DNA of 64,000 bases, taken from assembly GCA_016900015.1 (NCBI GenBank), contig JACJJM010000004.1, positions 1-64,000 on the forward strand. Direction: 5' to 3'. This stretch comes from Phocaeicola coprophilus. GTDB lineage: Bacteria > Bacteroidota > Bacteroidia > Bacteroidales > Bacteroidaceae. The position numbers and the translations under genes are program-made. Positions 36,671 through 45,583 of the stretch are shown here, in pieces (within the stretch, counting starts at the first letter, position 1; every line of letters starts with the position of its first letter). The notes under the pieces are model-generated. The model saw only the letters and a list, made by a program, of their open reading frames with translations. It was not told the DNA's origin and ran no database searches.

Positions 36671-38149
36671 TTAATAATCTACAGTACGCATAAAGCGAGC
36701 AATGAAGTCCATGTTTTCCTGAACTAAGCATTTCCCATGTGTAGCATCCTTTGCAGATAACAACGCCGCATCCGGCAACATTTTATTGTCGAGGATATAA
36801 TGCAACATATGCGTAGAGACATTGCCCGGCGTTATTAAAAGTGCCAGGCTTCCCCGACGTGCTTGAGCCGCGTTATAGCACGGGTTGTATTCAGGATCAC
36901 AGATAAAACGGGCCTCATTCGGCACTAATGTCATGCCTTCTTCCGGATTTGCGAACAAAGCCAGACATTTTCCATTTGTCATTTCACGTGAAGGCTTGAA
37001 TTCTTCTCCTATATCCAAATGTTGTTTGGCCCACTCCATAAATCCATTCCAGTCCTGGAAATAAACCATTGGATGTCCATTTGCGTCAAGCACCTTGCGA
37101 TAGGCCTCTTCATTGATTCGGCGACGTTCTGTCTCCATGGACTTATATTGCTCAAACAAATTCTCGTTCGCATACCAAGAAACAACACCTGCTGTCGTCC
37201 AGACATCTCCATAACGCACCAATGTCGCCAGGCAAACTTTGTTTACACCCGCCAATTGCTCGATAACAGGTTGAAATGTGTCACGAGGCATGACAAACCG
37301 TTTTCCATCATATGCTTCAAGTGTAAATTGCTGTTCGTCACATGCTCCCAAGCGATAATAAGACAAAGGAGTGATTTGTAACTGTCCCACTTGCCGACTT
37401 TCTTCGCCCAGTCCCCAATATTCCAACAGTGCTGACAGCCATTCTGTCCCTTTTAAAGCCAGTGGCCCCGTACATTTGCAGAAGGTTTGGATGAAACGAA
37501 TGGTGTATTCGCGTAACGACTTTTGCGAACCGGGAACAAGCAAACGATCTACTTCATAAGCAGACAGCCGTTCGGTCAAAGCTGTAAAGGGACGGAACAA
37601 GTAGGTGCTACTCATCATCTTCATGCCGGTCAACACCAGCTTGTCAAAGGTCTTGTATGTATCCGGACTTTTCAGATAACCCATAAGAACATCATTAATA
37701 GGCGCTTTCTCAAACTCTTTGTCAAGCTGGCGATAGAGAGCCGAAGCCAAGTCCATCAAATAGGGATTCTCCGGATTGACAAGTGTCTCCCGTTTATTGT
37801 TCTGTACAGACATCCACAACAGAAAGCAGAGATCCGGCAGATTGACCTCATCCATGTAATAATCACTTTCATCTATCGCATAAAAGGGCAAATATTTTCC
37901 ATACAAAGACTTGTGTTTCTCGACAAACACCCGCCAGAATCCCAAGCCGCTGATGACATCTTCCATATAGTAAGCCACGTTCATAGCGGTCTCCGCCACC
38001 CAGACTTTGGTGCTCTGGCGCCCTATCTCTGTAGCGCAGATTGTATTATATAAATGACGGGCCAAGTTCACATAATAGAAATCAGAGGCACTTTCCACAG
38101 GCAACGGATGGCCTTGCCTCCAATATGTAAGGGTTATCAGTTCTTTCAT
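36671..38149 (-). CDS. Large Bacteroidetes protein, perhaps DUF3843
   Basis: A 492-residue protein with no signal peptide or clear catalytic motif. The opening (YWRQGHPLPVESASDFYYVNLARHLY, given here in words beyond its first part YWRQGHPLPV) and the many Trp/Tyr-rich helices recall DUF3843 proteins of Bacteroidetes, but I am not certain. It is divergent from the helicase gene, with a 93-bp gap. It looks cytosolic. No function can be assigned. Confidence 0.6.
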   Translation of the reverse strand: MKELITLTYWRQGHPLPVESASDFYYVNLARHLYNTICATEIGRQSTKVWVAETAMNVAYYMEDVISGLGFWRVFVEKHKSLYGKYLPFYAIDESDYYMDEVNLPDLCFLLWMSVQNNKRETLVNPENPYLMDLASALYRQLDKEFEKAPINDVLMGYLKSPDTYKTFDKLVLTGMKMMSSTYLFRPFTALTERLSAYEVDRLLVPGSQKSLREYTIRFIQTFCKCTGPLALKGTEWLSALLEYWGLGEESRQVGQLQITPLSYYRLGACDEQQFTLEAYDGKRFVMPRDTFQPVIEQLAGVNKVCLATLVRYGDVWTTAGVVSWYANENLFEQYKSMETERRRINEEAYRKVLDANGHPMVYFQDWNGFMEWAKQHLDIGEEFKPSREMTNGKCLALFANPEEGMTLVPNEARFICDPEYNPCYNAAQARRGSLALLITPGNVSTHMLHYILDNKMLPDAALLSAKDATHGKCLVQENMDFIARFMRTVDY

Positions 38150-38226
38150 AGCACATTTAGTTTTTCGGGTGGTAAAAGTATAGCAAAATCTTGAAACGGG
38201 AAACTGATTACCTCAAAAGAAGTCCG

Positions 38227-38234
38227 TATCTTTG
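38227..38234 (+). promoter_or_regulatory. -7 box of the helicase gene
   Basis: TATCTTTG fits TAnnTTTG and ends 8 bp before the ATG at 38243. If used, the mRNA has almost no leader. The -33 region is not convincing. Confidence 0.42.
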
Positions 38235-38242
38235 CTTTGTTT

Positions 38243-40249
38243 ATGAAATCAGAGACCATCGATAAGGATAATTCCCAGTTTCAAGACGCTTTGAAGCTGG
38301 TGCAGTACACGCATCAATCGGTATTTCTTACAGGAAAGGCAGGAACCGGAAAGTCCACTTTCCTGAAATACGTCTGCGAGCACACGAAGAAAAAGCATAT
38401 TGTGCTCGCCCCAACCGGCATTGCTGCCATCAATGCCGGAGGAAGCACGCTGCACAGTTTCTTCAAGCTTCCCTTCTATCCACTGCTGCCTGACGACCCA
38501 AAGTTCGCCTCCGCGGCCAAGCTGAAGGACTTCCTGAAGTACCCTTCCAGCCTGCGGAAAATCATCCAACAGGTGGAGCTTATCATTATCGACGAGATTT
38601 CGATGGTCCGCGCAGACATCATCGACTTCATAGACCGCATCCTGCGTGTCTATTCACGCAATTTCAGGGAGCCGTTCGGAGGCAAGCAGCTGCTGCTCGT
38701 CGGCGATGTGTTCCAACTGGAACCGGTGTTGAAGAGCGACGAACGCGACATCCTCAGCCGCTTCTACCCCACTCCGTATTTCTTCTCAGCCTATGTCTTT
38801 CGCGAGATGGAACTGGTGAGCATCGAGCTGCACAAGGTCTACCGGCAGAGCGACCCGGTGTTTGTCGGCGTGCTCAACCGCATCCGCACGAACACGGCCG
38901 GCGTCCCCGACCTGCAACTGCTCAACACCCGTGTAGATTCCAGTGACGAGAAGACCGACGACATGCGCATCACATTGGCCACCCGACGCGACCAGGTCGA
39001 CTACATCAACGACAAACGCCTGGCCGAACTCGAAGGCGACCCCGTCATCCTCACGGGAGAAATCAAAGGGGAGTTCCCGACCAACAGCCTCCCGACGGCC
39101 CTCGAACTGCAACTGAAACCCGGAGCACAAATCATTTTCATCAAAAACGACCCGGACAAACGCTGGGTGAACGGCACCATCGGCGTAGTGTCCGGACTGG
39201 ATGAAGAAAGCGGCATCATCTATGTCATCACCGACGACGGACGGGAATATGACGTGCGCCGCGAAGTGTGGAGCAACATCCGCTATACCTATAATGAAGA
39301 GGAAAAACGCATCGAAGAGGAAGAACTCGGCACATTCACCCAATTCCCTCTCCGGCTGGCCTGGGCCATCACCATACACAAAAGCCAAGGACTCACGTTC
39401 AGCCGCGTGAACATCGACTTCACGGGAGGCGTCTTCGCCGGCGGACAGGCCTATGTCGCCCTCAGCCGGTGCACCTCGCTCGACGGCATCACACTCCGCA
39501 AGCCCGTCACGCGCAGCGACATCTTCGTCCGTCCCGAGATAGTCCGCTTCGCCGAGAAGTTCAACAACCGGCAGGCCATCGACCGCGCCCTCCGCCAAGC
39601 ACAGGCCGACGTGCTCTACGTGCAAGCCGTCCGGGCCTTCGACGACGGCGACTTCGACACGTTCCTCGACGCATTTTTCCGCGCCATACACGCACGCTAC
39701 GACATCGAGAAGCCCCTCATCAAGCGGCTCATACGCCGTAAGCTGGGGATAATCAACCGCTTGCGCACAGAAAATATGCGCCTGAAAGACGATATGCACG
39801 CCCTGCGCGCCAGCTTGGAGAAGTATGCCCGCGAATACTACCGCATGGGAAACGACTGCATCACGCTCGCCCACGACACGAAGGCCGCCCTGGCCAACTA
39901 TGACAAGGCGCTGGAACTGTGTCCCACACTCGTCGATGCCTGGGTGCGCAAGGGCGTCACGCTCCACGACGAAGGAGCGTATTACGAAGCAGCCCACTGC
40001 CTCAATGAAGCCGTCCGCCTCAGTCCGAGGCTCTTCAAGGCGGTGTACAACCGGGGAAAAAACCGCCTCGCGATGGGCGACGTGGACGGGGCCGTCGCCG
40101 ACCTCGACCGGGCCACATCGCTCAACGCCGACCACATCCGCGCCCATGAACTCTACGGCGACGCCCTCTCACGCTCCGGGAAAACCGACGAAGCTGCCAT
40201 CCAGTGGGTCATTGCCGAGCGTCTGCGAGAAAAAAAGAACCAATCATGA
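38243..40249 (+). CDS. Pif1-like SF1 helicase fused to TPR repeats
   Basis: A protein of about 668 residues. Walker A is LTGKAGTGKSTFLKY, Walker B is LIIIDEISMVRAD, and the late SF1 motif is WAITIHKSQGLTFSRV followed by AYVALSRCTSLDG. This is the Pif1/RecD-like helicase pattern. From about residue 530 it continues into TPR-like units (YRMGNDCITLAHDTKAALANYD, shown as NYDKALELCPTLVDAWVRKG; AVYNRGKNRLAMGDVDGA). The role is probably in DNA unwinding with a protein-binding tail. The YrdC-like gene begins 7 bp later. The start at ATG 38243 is preferred over an upstream TTG. Confidence 0.88.
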   Translation: MKSETIDKDNSQFQDALKLVQYTHQSVFLTGKAGTGKSTFLKYVCEHTKKKHIVLAPTGIAAINAGGSTLHSFFKLPFYPLLPDDPKFASAAKLKDFLKYPSSLRKIIQQVELIIIDEISMVRADIIDFIDRILRVYSRNFREPFGGKQLLLVGDVFQLEPVLKSDERDILSRFYPTPYFFSAYVFREMELVSIELHKVYRQSDPVFVGVLNRIRTNTAGVPDLQLLNTRVDSSDEKTDDMRITLATRRDQVDYINDKRLAELEGDPVILTGEIKGEFPTNSLPTALELQLKPGAQIIFIKNDPDKRWVNGTIGVVSGLDEESGIIYVITDDGREYDVRREVWSNIRYTYNEEEKRIEEEELGTFTQFPLRLAWAITIHKSQGLTFSRVNIDFTGGVFAGGQAYVALSRCTSLDGITLRKPVTRSDIFVRPEIVRFAEKFNNRQAIDRALRQAQADVLYVQAVRAFDDGDFDTFLDAFFRAIHARYDIEKPLIKRLIRRKLGIINRLRTENMRLKDDMHALRASLEKYAREYYRMGNDCITLAHDTKAALANYDKALELCPTLVDAWVRKGVTLHDEGAYYEAAHCLNEAVRLSPRLFKAVYNRGKNRLAMGDVDGAVADLDRATSLNADHIRAHELYGDALSRSGKTDEAAIQWVIAERLREKKNQS

Positions 40250-40256
40250 AAAAAAT

Positions 40257-40868
40257 ATGCGACTAAGACTTTACGAAAAGAACAACAATCCGGCCGACCT
40301 CCTCCGCATCACCGACCTGCTCCGCGACGGAGGACTCATCATCTACCCGACGGACACGCGCTACGCCATCGGCTGCCACGCCCTGAAGGAACGGGCCGTC
40401 GAGCGCATCTGCCGCCTGAAGGGCATTGACCCAGGGAAGAACCGCCTGGCCATCATCTGCCACGACCTGTCGAACATTAGCGAGTATGCCAAGGTGGATA
40501 CCCCGACGTTTAAGCTCATGAAGCGCAACCTGCCCGGGCCGTTCACCTTCATCCTCCCCACAGGAAGCCGCCTGCCGAAAATCTTCCGCAACCGTCGCGA
40601 AGTGGGCATCCGCGTGCCTGACAACGCCATCACGCGCGAAATCGTCCGCCAACTCGACGCGCCGCTGCTGACCATGACGTTGCCCCACGACGAAGAGGAG
40701 GACATCGAATATGTCACCGACCCCGAACTCATCGACGAAAAGTTCGGACGCCAGGTCGACCTCGTCATCGACGGAGGCATCGGGAGCTACGAGGGAAGCA
40801 CCGTCGTCGACTGCACCGGCGACGAGCCCGCCATCGTCCGCCAAGGACTGGGCGAGCTGCTCGTCTGA
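40257..40868 (+). CDS. YrdC/Sua5/YciO-family protein
   Basis: A 203-residue protein that begins MRLRLYEKNNNPADLLRITD. The YrdC fold is seen in DGGLIIYPTDTRYAIGCHA, RLKGIDPGKNRLAIICHD, MKRNLPGPFTFILP and VGIRVPDN. Closest in style to YciO, a TsaC relative that binds ATP/RNA. A tRNA-modifying role (threonylcarbamoyl-AMP) is possible, but YciO activity is not settled. A long upstream reading frame overlapping the helicase is not part of the gene. Spacing to the helicase is 7 bp. Confidence 0.88.
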   Translation: MRLRLYEKNNNPADLLRITDLLRDGGLIIYPTDTRYAIGCHALKERAVERICRLKGIDPGKNRLAIICHDLSNISEYAKVDTPTFKLMKRNLPGPFTFILPTGSRLPKIFRNRREVGIRVPDNAITREIVRQLDAPLLTMTLPHDEEEDIEYVTDPELIDEKFGRQVDLVIDGGIGSYEGSTVVDCTGDEPAIVRQGLGELLV

Positions 40869-40892
40869 AGCGCACCGGAGGCCGGTCTGGGA

Positions 40893-41002
40893 CGGACAGT
40901 TGTGCAGGCGGACGTACACAGGCGTGCAGCCAAACTTACACAACTGTGTAGCTCCGCCTACACAACTGTCCAATTCTGCCTACACAACTGTGCGCGTCCA
41001 CC
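40893..41002 (+). repeat. Tandem array of 22-bp units, first of two
   Basis: Units start at 40893 (degenerate), 40915, 40937, 40959 and 40981. Three of them begin with TACACAACTGT, and the remaining half varies. Spacing is exactly 22 bp throughout. Confidence 0.82.
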
Positions 41003-41069
41003 CGCACCGGCATGCGCCGGAAGCCGGATACCTATCCGTCCGTGACGCCCTCGGCATGTTCCTGAAAAA

Positions 41070-41179
41070 AGACGCTGCTCCGTCCCGAAAAAGACGCTGC
41101 TCTTTTTCCGGCTACACGCTACTCTTTTTTCAGCTACACGCTGCTCTTTTTCCGGCCGCACGCTGCTCTTTTTTTGAGA
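41070..41179 (+). repeat. Tandem array of 22-bp units, second of two
   Basis: Units start at 41070, 41092, 41114, 41136 and 41158. The core is ACGCTGCTCTTTTTCCGG or near variants, with no indels. The sequence is unrelated to the array 70 bp upstream, yet the period is the same. Together the two arrays take up half of the 425-bp gap between the YrdC gene and the protease gene; nothing else is recognised there. Confidence 0.87.
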
Positions 41180-41293
41180 AACATGCCTGTGGTTTCCCGA
41201 GACGACGCCCGGGCCGACCCGAAAGAGAAGCAGCTGGATGGAAATGACTGACTATAAACATTTTATTTTTTAACCTATAACAAATCATATCGT

Positions 41294-44200
41294 ATGAAGA
41301 AACTACTAACTTCCTTGACCCTTGGGCTAGCCGCCACCGGCGCGGGAGCAGTGACTCCCCTCTGGATGCGCGACGTACGCATCTCGCCCGACGGCAGCGA
41401 AATCGCCTTTTGCTACAAAGGCGATATATATAAGGTATCAGCCAAAGGCGGAGAAGCCGTGCGCCTGACGACGCAGGAGTCCTACGAATCCTCGCCCGTC
41501 TGGTCGCCCGACGGGCGTTCACTCGCCTTCGCCAGCGACCGCAACGGCCAGTTCGACGTCTTCCTCATGCCTTCCGAAGGCGGACCGGCCCGGCAGCTCA
41601 CGTTCAATTCGGCGTCCGAACTGCCCACAGCCTTCACGCCCGACGGGCGACACGTCCTGTTCAATGCCTCCATCCAGGACCCCGCCACGAGCGCCCTCTT
41701 CCCGACAGGTGCGCTGACAGAACTCTACAGTGTGCCCGTCAGCGGCGGACGCATCACGCAAGTGCTCGCCACACCGGCCGAAATGGTCAGCTACGACAAA
41801 CGCGGTACACGCTTCCTCTATCAGGACCGCAAAGGTTTCGAGGATGAATGGCGCAAGCACCACACGTCGTCCATCACACGCGACATCTGGCTCTACGACA
41901 CAGCGACCGGCCGTCACACCAACCTCACAGACCGCGCGGGCGAAGACCGCAACCCCGTGTTCTCACCCGACGGCAACCAGGTCTACTGCTTGAGCGAACG
42001 TGACGGGGGCACATTCAACGTCTACTCCTTCCCGCTCGACCGCCCCTCGGAAGCGCGTGCCCTGACGTCGTTCAAGACCCACCCCGTCCGCTTCCTCTCC
42101 GTCGCCGCCGACGGCACGTTGTGCTACACCTATGACGGCGAGATTTATACGCAAAAGACCGGTGGCCGTCCGGCCAAACTGGCAGTCACGCTCACCCGTG
42201 ACGATGAGGACATCCCCGCCATGCTCAGCTACAACCGCGGCGCGACGTCCGCCACACCCTCGCCCGACGGCAAGCAAGTCGCCTTCATCGTGCGCGGCGA
42301 AGTATTCGTCACGTCCGTCGAATACGGCACAACGAAGCAAATCACCCACACAGTGGAAGCCGAACAAGGCCTGTCATTCGCCCCGGACAACCGCACCCTG
42401 GCCTATGCCAGCGAGCGTGGAGGTAACTGGGGACTCTATCTTGCAAAAATCTCCCGCACGGAAGATGCCAATTTCCCCAACGCTACGCTCATCGAGGAAG
42501 AAGCCCTGTTGCCCTCGAAAGACGTCGAGCGCACCTACCCGCAGTTCTCTCCCGACGGCAAGGAACTGGCCTTCATCGAAGACCGCTGCCGCCTGATGGT
42601 GGTCAATCTGAAGACTAAAAAAGTGCGCCAAGTGACTGACGGCTCGACGTGGTACGACACAGGAGGCGGCTTTGATTACTCCTGGTCGCCCGACGGACGC
42701 TGGTTCGCCCTCACATTCATCGGCAACCGTCACGACCCCTACTCTGACATAGGCCTGGTGAAAGCCGACGGTTCGAGCCGGGACATCATCAACCTGACCC
42801 AGAGCGGCTATTTCAGTCAGTCGCCCCGCTGGGTGCTCGACGGCAACGCCATCCTCTTCGAGACCGACCGCTACGGCATGCGCAGCCATGCATCCTGGGG
42901 CTCGCTGAGCGACGCCATGCTCGTCTTCCTCAACCAAGACGCCTATGACCGCTTCCGCCTGAACAAGGAAGACTACGAACTGCTCAAGGAGCTGGAAGCC
43001 GAACAGAAGAAGGCCGAGAAAAAAGAAGCCGCAGGCAAAGCCAAAGAAGAAAAGAAGAAAGACGACAAGAAGGATGACAAGGCCGACGAGAAGAAAGCTG
43101 CCAAGGAAATCAATGTCGAACTGGACGGCATCGAAGACCGCATCGTGCGCCTCACGCCCAACTCGTCCAACATGGCGTCTGCCATCCTCTCCAAAGACGG
43201 CGAAAGCCTCTATTACCTGTCTTCCTTCGAAGGCGGATTCGACTTGTGGAAGACAGAATTGCGCAAACACAACACCCGCCTGCTGCATAAGCTCAATTCA
43301 GGCTGGGCCGGCATGGAGATGGACGAGAAAGGAAACATCTTCCTGCTGAGCGGAAGCAGCATCCAAAAAATGGCCGCCGCCGGCGAAAAACTTACCCCCG
43401 TGCGCTATCAAGCCCAGATGAAGATGGACTTGGCAGCCGAACGCGCCTACATGTTCGACCACGTCTGCAAGCAGGAAGCCAAACGCTTCTACGACACCCG
43501 TATGCACGGCGTGCAATGGGACAAGATGGCTACTGCCTATCGCAAGTTCCTCCCTCACATCAATAACAATTATGACTTCGCCGAACTCCTCAGCGAAATC
43601 CTCGGTGAGCTGAACGTGTCCCACACCGGCGGACGCTACAGTGCGCGTCTTGGCGGAGAGTCAACAGCCAATCTTGGCTTGCTTTACGACTGGACATATT
43701 CGGGCAAAGGCATACGCATCTCCGAAGTCGTGGAGAAAGGCCCGTTCGACCGTGCCAGCTCCAAAGTGGCCGCAGGCAACATCCTGGAGAAAGTAAACGG
43801 CGTGGAAATCGACGCGGACACCGACCTGTTCACCTTGCTCAATGGACTGACCGGCAAGAAGACACTCCTCTCCTTCCGCAATCCGGCCAACGGCGAACAA
43901 TGGGATGAGGTCATCAAGCCCATCAGCAACGGCCAATTCAACTCACTGCTCTATGACCGCTGGGTGAAACAGCGCGCAGCCGATGTCGAAAAATGGTCGA
44001 ATGGACGCCTGGGCTACGTGCACATCCAGAGCATGGATGATGGCAGCTTCCGTACCATCTATTCAGACATTCTCGGCAAATACAATGACTGCGAAGGCAT
44101 CGTCATCGACACCCGCTTCAATGGAGGCGGCCGCCTGCATGAAGACATCGAAGTGTTGTTCAGCGGTCAGAAGTACCTGACGCAAGTCGTTCGTGGCCGT

Positions 44201-44566
44201 GAAGCCTGCGACATGCCCAGCCGCCGTTGGAACAAACCGTCCATCATGCTCCAATGCGAAGCCAACTACTCCAACGCACACGGCACTCCGTGGGTCTACA
44301 AACACCGGCATCTGGGCAAATTGGTCGGCGCTCCCGTCCCGGGCACAATGACCAGTGTGTCATGGGAGACGCTGCAAGATCCGTCGCTCGTGTTCGGTAT
44401 CCCCATTATCGGCTATCGCTTGCCGGACGGCACCTATCTGGAGAATGCCCAACTGGAGCCCGACATCAAAGTGCTCAACAGCCCTGACACTGTGGTCAAA
44501 GGCGAAGATACACAGCTCCGCACTGCTGTTGATGAGTTGCTGAAAGAGATTGACAGCCGAAAATAG
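41294..44566 (+). CDS. Tricorn-type S41 protease (beta-propellers, PDZ, catalytic domain)
   Basis: A 1090-residue exported protein with a signal peptide (cleavage near GAGA). TolB-like propeller repeats fill residues 25-550 (repeated SPDG). A Lys/Glu-rich linker of some 40 residues lies at about 565-605, then a second partial propeller, a C1 helical region, a PDZ domain (about 800-880) and the S41 core. Likely catalytic residues are S776-H777 in NVSHTGG and the nucleophile S993 in EANYSNAHG. It degrades peptides, probably in the periplasm. The domain order equals archaeal tricorn. Confidence 0.92.
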   Translation: MKKLLTSLTLGLAATGAGAVTPLWMRDVRISPDGSEIAFCYKGDIYKVSAKGGEAVRLTTQESYESSPVWSPDGRSLAFASDRNGQFDVFLMPSEGGPARQLTFNSASELPTAFTPDGRHVLFNASIQDPATSALFPTGALTELYSVPVSGGRITQVLATPAEMVSYDKRGTRFLYQDRKGFEDEWRKHHTSSITRDIWLYDTATGRHTNLTDRAGEDRNPVFSPDGNQVYCLSERDGGTFNVYSFPLDRPSEARALTSFKTHPVRFLSVAADGTLCYTYDGEIYTQKTGGRPAKLAVTLTRDDEDIPAMLSYNRGATSATPSPDGKQVAFIVRGEVFVTSVEYGTTKQITHTVEAEQGLSFAPDNRTLAYASERGGNWGLYLAKISRTEDANFPNATLIEEEALLPSKDVERTYPQFSPDGKELAFIEDRCRLMVVNLKTKKVRQVTDGSTWYDTGGGFDYSWSPDGRWFALTFIGNRHDPYSDIGLVKADGSSRDIINLTQSGYFSQSPRWVLDGNAILFETDRYGMRSHASWGSLSDAMLVFLNQDAYDRFRLNKEDYELLKELEAEQKKAEKKEAAGKAKEEKKKDDKKDDKADEKKAAKEINVELDGIEDRIVRLTPNSSNMASAILSKDGESLYYLSSFEGGFDLWKTELRKHNTRLLHKLNSGWAGMEMDEKGNIFLLSGSSIQKMAAAGEKLTPVRYQAQMKMDLAAERAYMFDHVCKQEAKRFYDTRMHGVQWDKMATAYRKFLPHINNNYDFAELLSEILGELNVSHTGGRYSARLGGESTANLGLLYDWTYSGKGIRISEVVEKGPFDRASSKVAAGNILEKVNGVEIDADTDLFTLLNGLTGKKTLLSFRNPANGEQWDEVIKPISNGQFNSLLYDRWVKQRAADVEKWSNGRLGYVHIQSMDDGSFRTIYSDILGKYNDCEGIVIDTRFNGGGRLHEDIEVLFSGQKYLTQVVRGREACDMPSRRWNKPSIMLQCEANYSNAHGTPWVYKHRHLGKLVGAPVPGTMTSVSWETLQDPSLVFGIPIIGYRLPDGTYLENAQLEPDIKVLNSPDTVVKGEDTQLRTAVDELLKEIDSRK

Positions 44567-44574
44567 CCGGCACG

Positions 44575-44677
44575 AACAGCATTCCTAAATGTTAAACAGC
44601 TTTAATATATCACGCTAAAGCTGGTAGAATGTGCAAAAACAGATAAATTTGTTTGCCTTAACAACAGGAATGCTGTT
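44575..44677. other. Nested inverted repeats upstream of the YbjN-like gene
   Basis: Outer arms AACAGCATTCCT (44575-44586) and AGGAATGCTGTT (44666-44677) are perfect 12-mers. Inside lies a second hairpin, CAGCTTTA (44597-44604) with TAAAGCTG (44616-44623), and a -7 box TAAATTTG at 44644-44651. It may end the protease transcript or shape a regulated leader for the next gene. Confidence 0.6.
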
Positions 44678-44717
44678 AATCTTACTTTTTAGAAACGATT
44701 AAACAAAACGGAAAAAC

Positions 44718-45152
44718 ATGAAAACAAGAGATTTAGTCATTGAAACGCTAAAGAAAGTGGGCTGCCAGCCCGAAGTCGATGATAAAGACAACATCTGCTT
44801 TAAATACCAAGGTGAATCCTTATATGTTTCTGCCGACAACAATTTCAAATTCATCACCATCTGGGATCCGTGGTGGATTGCCATGGACCTGACAGACGCT
44901 GATGTCGAGACCGTCAAGGAAGCAGTTAATATGGTAAATACCGATCTTCCTTTGGCTCACATCATCTATTCCATCGATGAGGAAAACGGCAAATTGGGCG
45001 TACATACACGCTGCGATACCGTGTTTACCGACGAACTGCCTCAGTTGGATGACTTGGTAAAATCATTGATGGAGCACTTCTTCATGGCACACGACCGCCT
45101 GAAACAAGCATTTGCTTTCCTGAAGAAGCGCAAAGAGCAACCGCTGAACTAA
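44718..45152 (+). CDS. YbjN-like protein
   Basis: A 144-residue acidic cytosolic protein. The alternating pattern (FKYQGESLYVSADNNFKFIT, WWIAMDL, VNTDLPLAHIIYSIDEENG) fits the YbjN/type III secretion chaperone-like fold. Function unknown. It is followed by a strong hairpin terminator and probably forms its own unit, with a -7 box at 44644. Confidence 0.65.
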   Translation: MKTRDLVIETLKKVGCQPEVDDKDNICFKYQGESLYVSADNNFKFITIWDPWWIAMDLTDADVETVKEAVNMVNTDLPLAHIIYSIDEENGKLGVHTRCDTVFTDELPQLDDLVKSLMEHFFMAHDRLKQAFAFLKKRKEQPLN

Positions 45153-45171
45153 TTTAAAGCACGCTTATCGA

Positions 45172-45219
45172 AAAAGGATGCATCCGAACGAATATCACGC
45201 GTTTCGGATGCATCCTTTT
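45172..45219 (+). terminator. Terminator of the YbjN-like gene
   Basis: Perfect 17-bp arms (45172-45188 and 45203-45219) with a 14-nt loop, starting with AAAAGGATGCATCCG and followed by CTTTTTC. It lies 20 bp after the stop codon. Confidence 0.85.
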
Positions 45220-45267
45220 CTTTTTCTACCTCTAACACAAATGCTGATTTTGTGAATAATAAAATAA

Positions 45268-45303
45268 AAAAAGAGCAGCACCATATAATGTACTGCTCTT
45301 TTT
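45268..45303 (-). terminator. Terminator downstream of tRNA-Lys
   Basis: The arms AAAAAGAGCAG (45268-45278) and CTGCTCTTTTT (45293-45303) enclose 14 nt. On the minus strand it begins 3 nt after the tRNA 3' end and has a T-rich exit. Confidence 0.82.
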
Positions 45304-45305
45304 CG

Positions 45306-45378
45306 TACACCCTCAGGGACTCGAACCCTGGACCCATTGATTAAGAGTCAATTGCTCTACCAACTGAGCTAAGAGTGC
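45306..45378 (-). tRNA. tRNA-Lys (anticodon CUU)
   Basis: A 73-nt cloverleaf on the minus strand. The acceptor GCACTCT pairs with AGGGTGT (two G-U pairs), the D arm is GCTC/GAGC, and the anticodon stem is ATTGA/TCAAT with loop CTCTTAA, anticodon CTT. The T arm is CAGGG-TTCGAGT-CCCTG and the discriminator is A. CCA is not encoded. It reads the lysine codon AAG. Confidence 0.96.
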
Positions 45379-45493
45379 ATCTCTCATTTGCGTGTGCAAA
45401 GGTAGCACATTCTTTTTAATCTGCAACATTCTGCGCACATTTTTTTCTTTAGAAAAAAGTTGGAATGCTGCAAACGAACGCTATCTAACAGCA

Positions 45494-45544
45494 AGGACGC
45501 AGAGGAACGGGAGAATAAAGTCTCGGTCCGTTCCTCTGCGTCCT
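45494..45544 (-). terminator. Hairpin downstream of rmuC
   Basis: Perfect 17-bp arms (45494-45510, 45528-45544; core GGACGCAGAGGAACGG) around a 17-nt loop. It stands 40 bp beyond the rmuC stop. It has only a weak T tract on the minus strand. Confidence 0.65.
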
Positions 45545-45583
45545 CGTGTTCGTCTTGTCACGTGCGACACATTCTGAACACCC

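Noticed and set aside
38786-40147. 453-codon open frame on the minus strand
   Set aside because: It is antisense to the helicase gene, whose motifs are intact; no recognisable domain in the antisense product.
39825-40256. N-terminal extension of the YrdC/YciO-like gene
   Set aside because: This part overlaps the helicase in another frame and has low-complexity Ser/Thr/Pro-rich content; the conserved protein begins at 40257.
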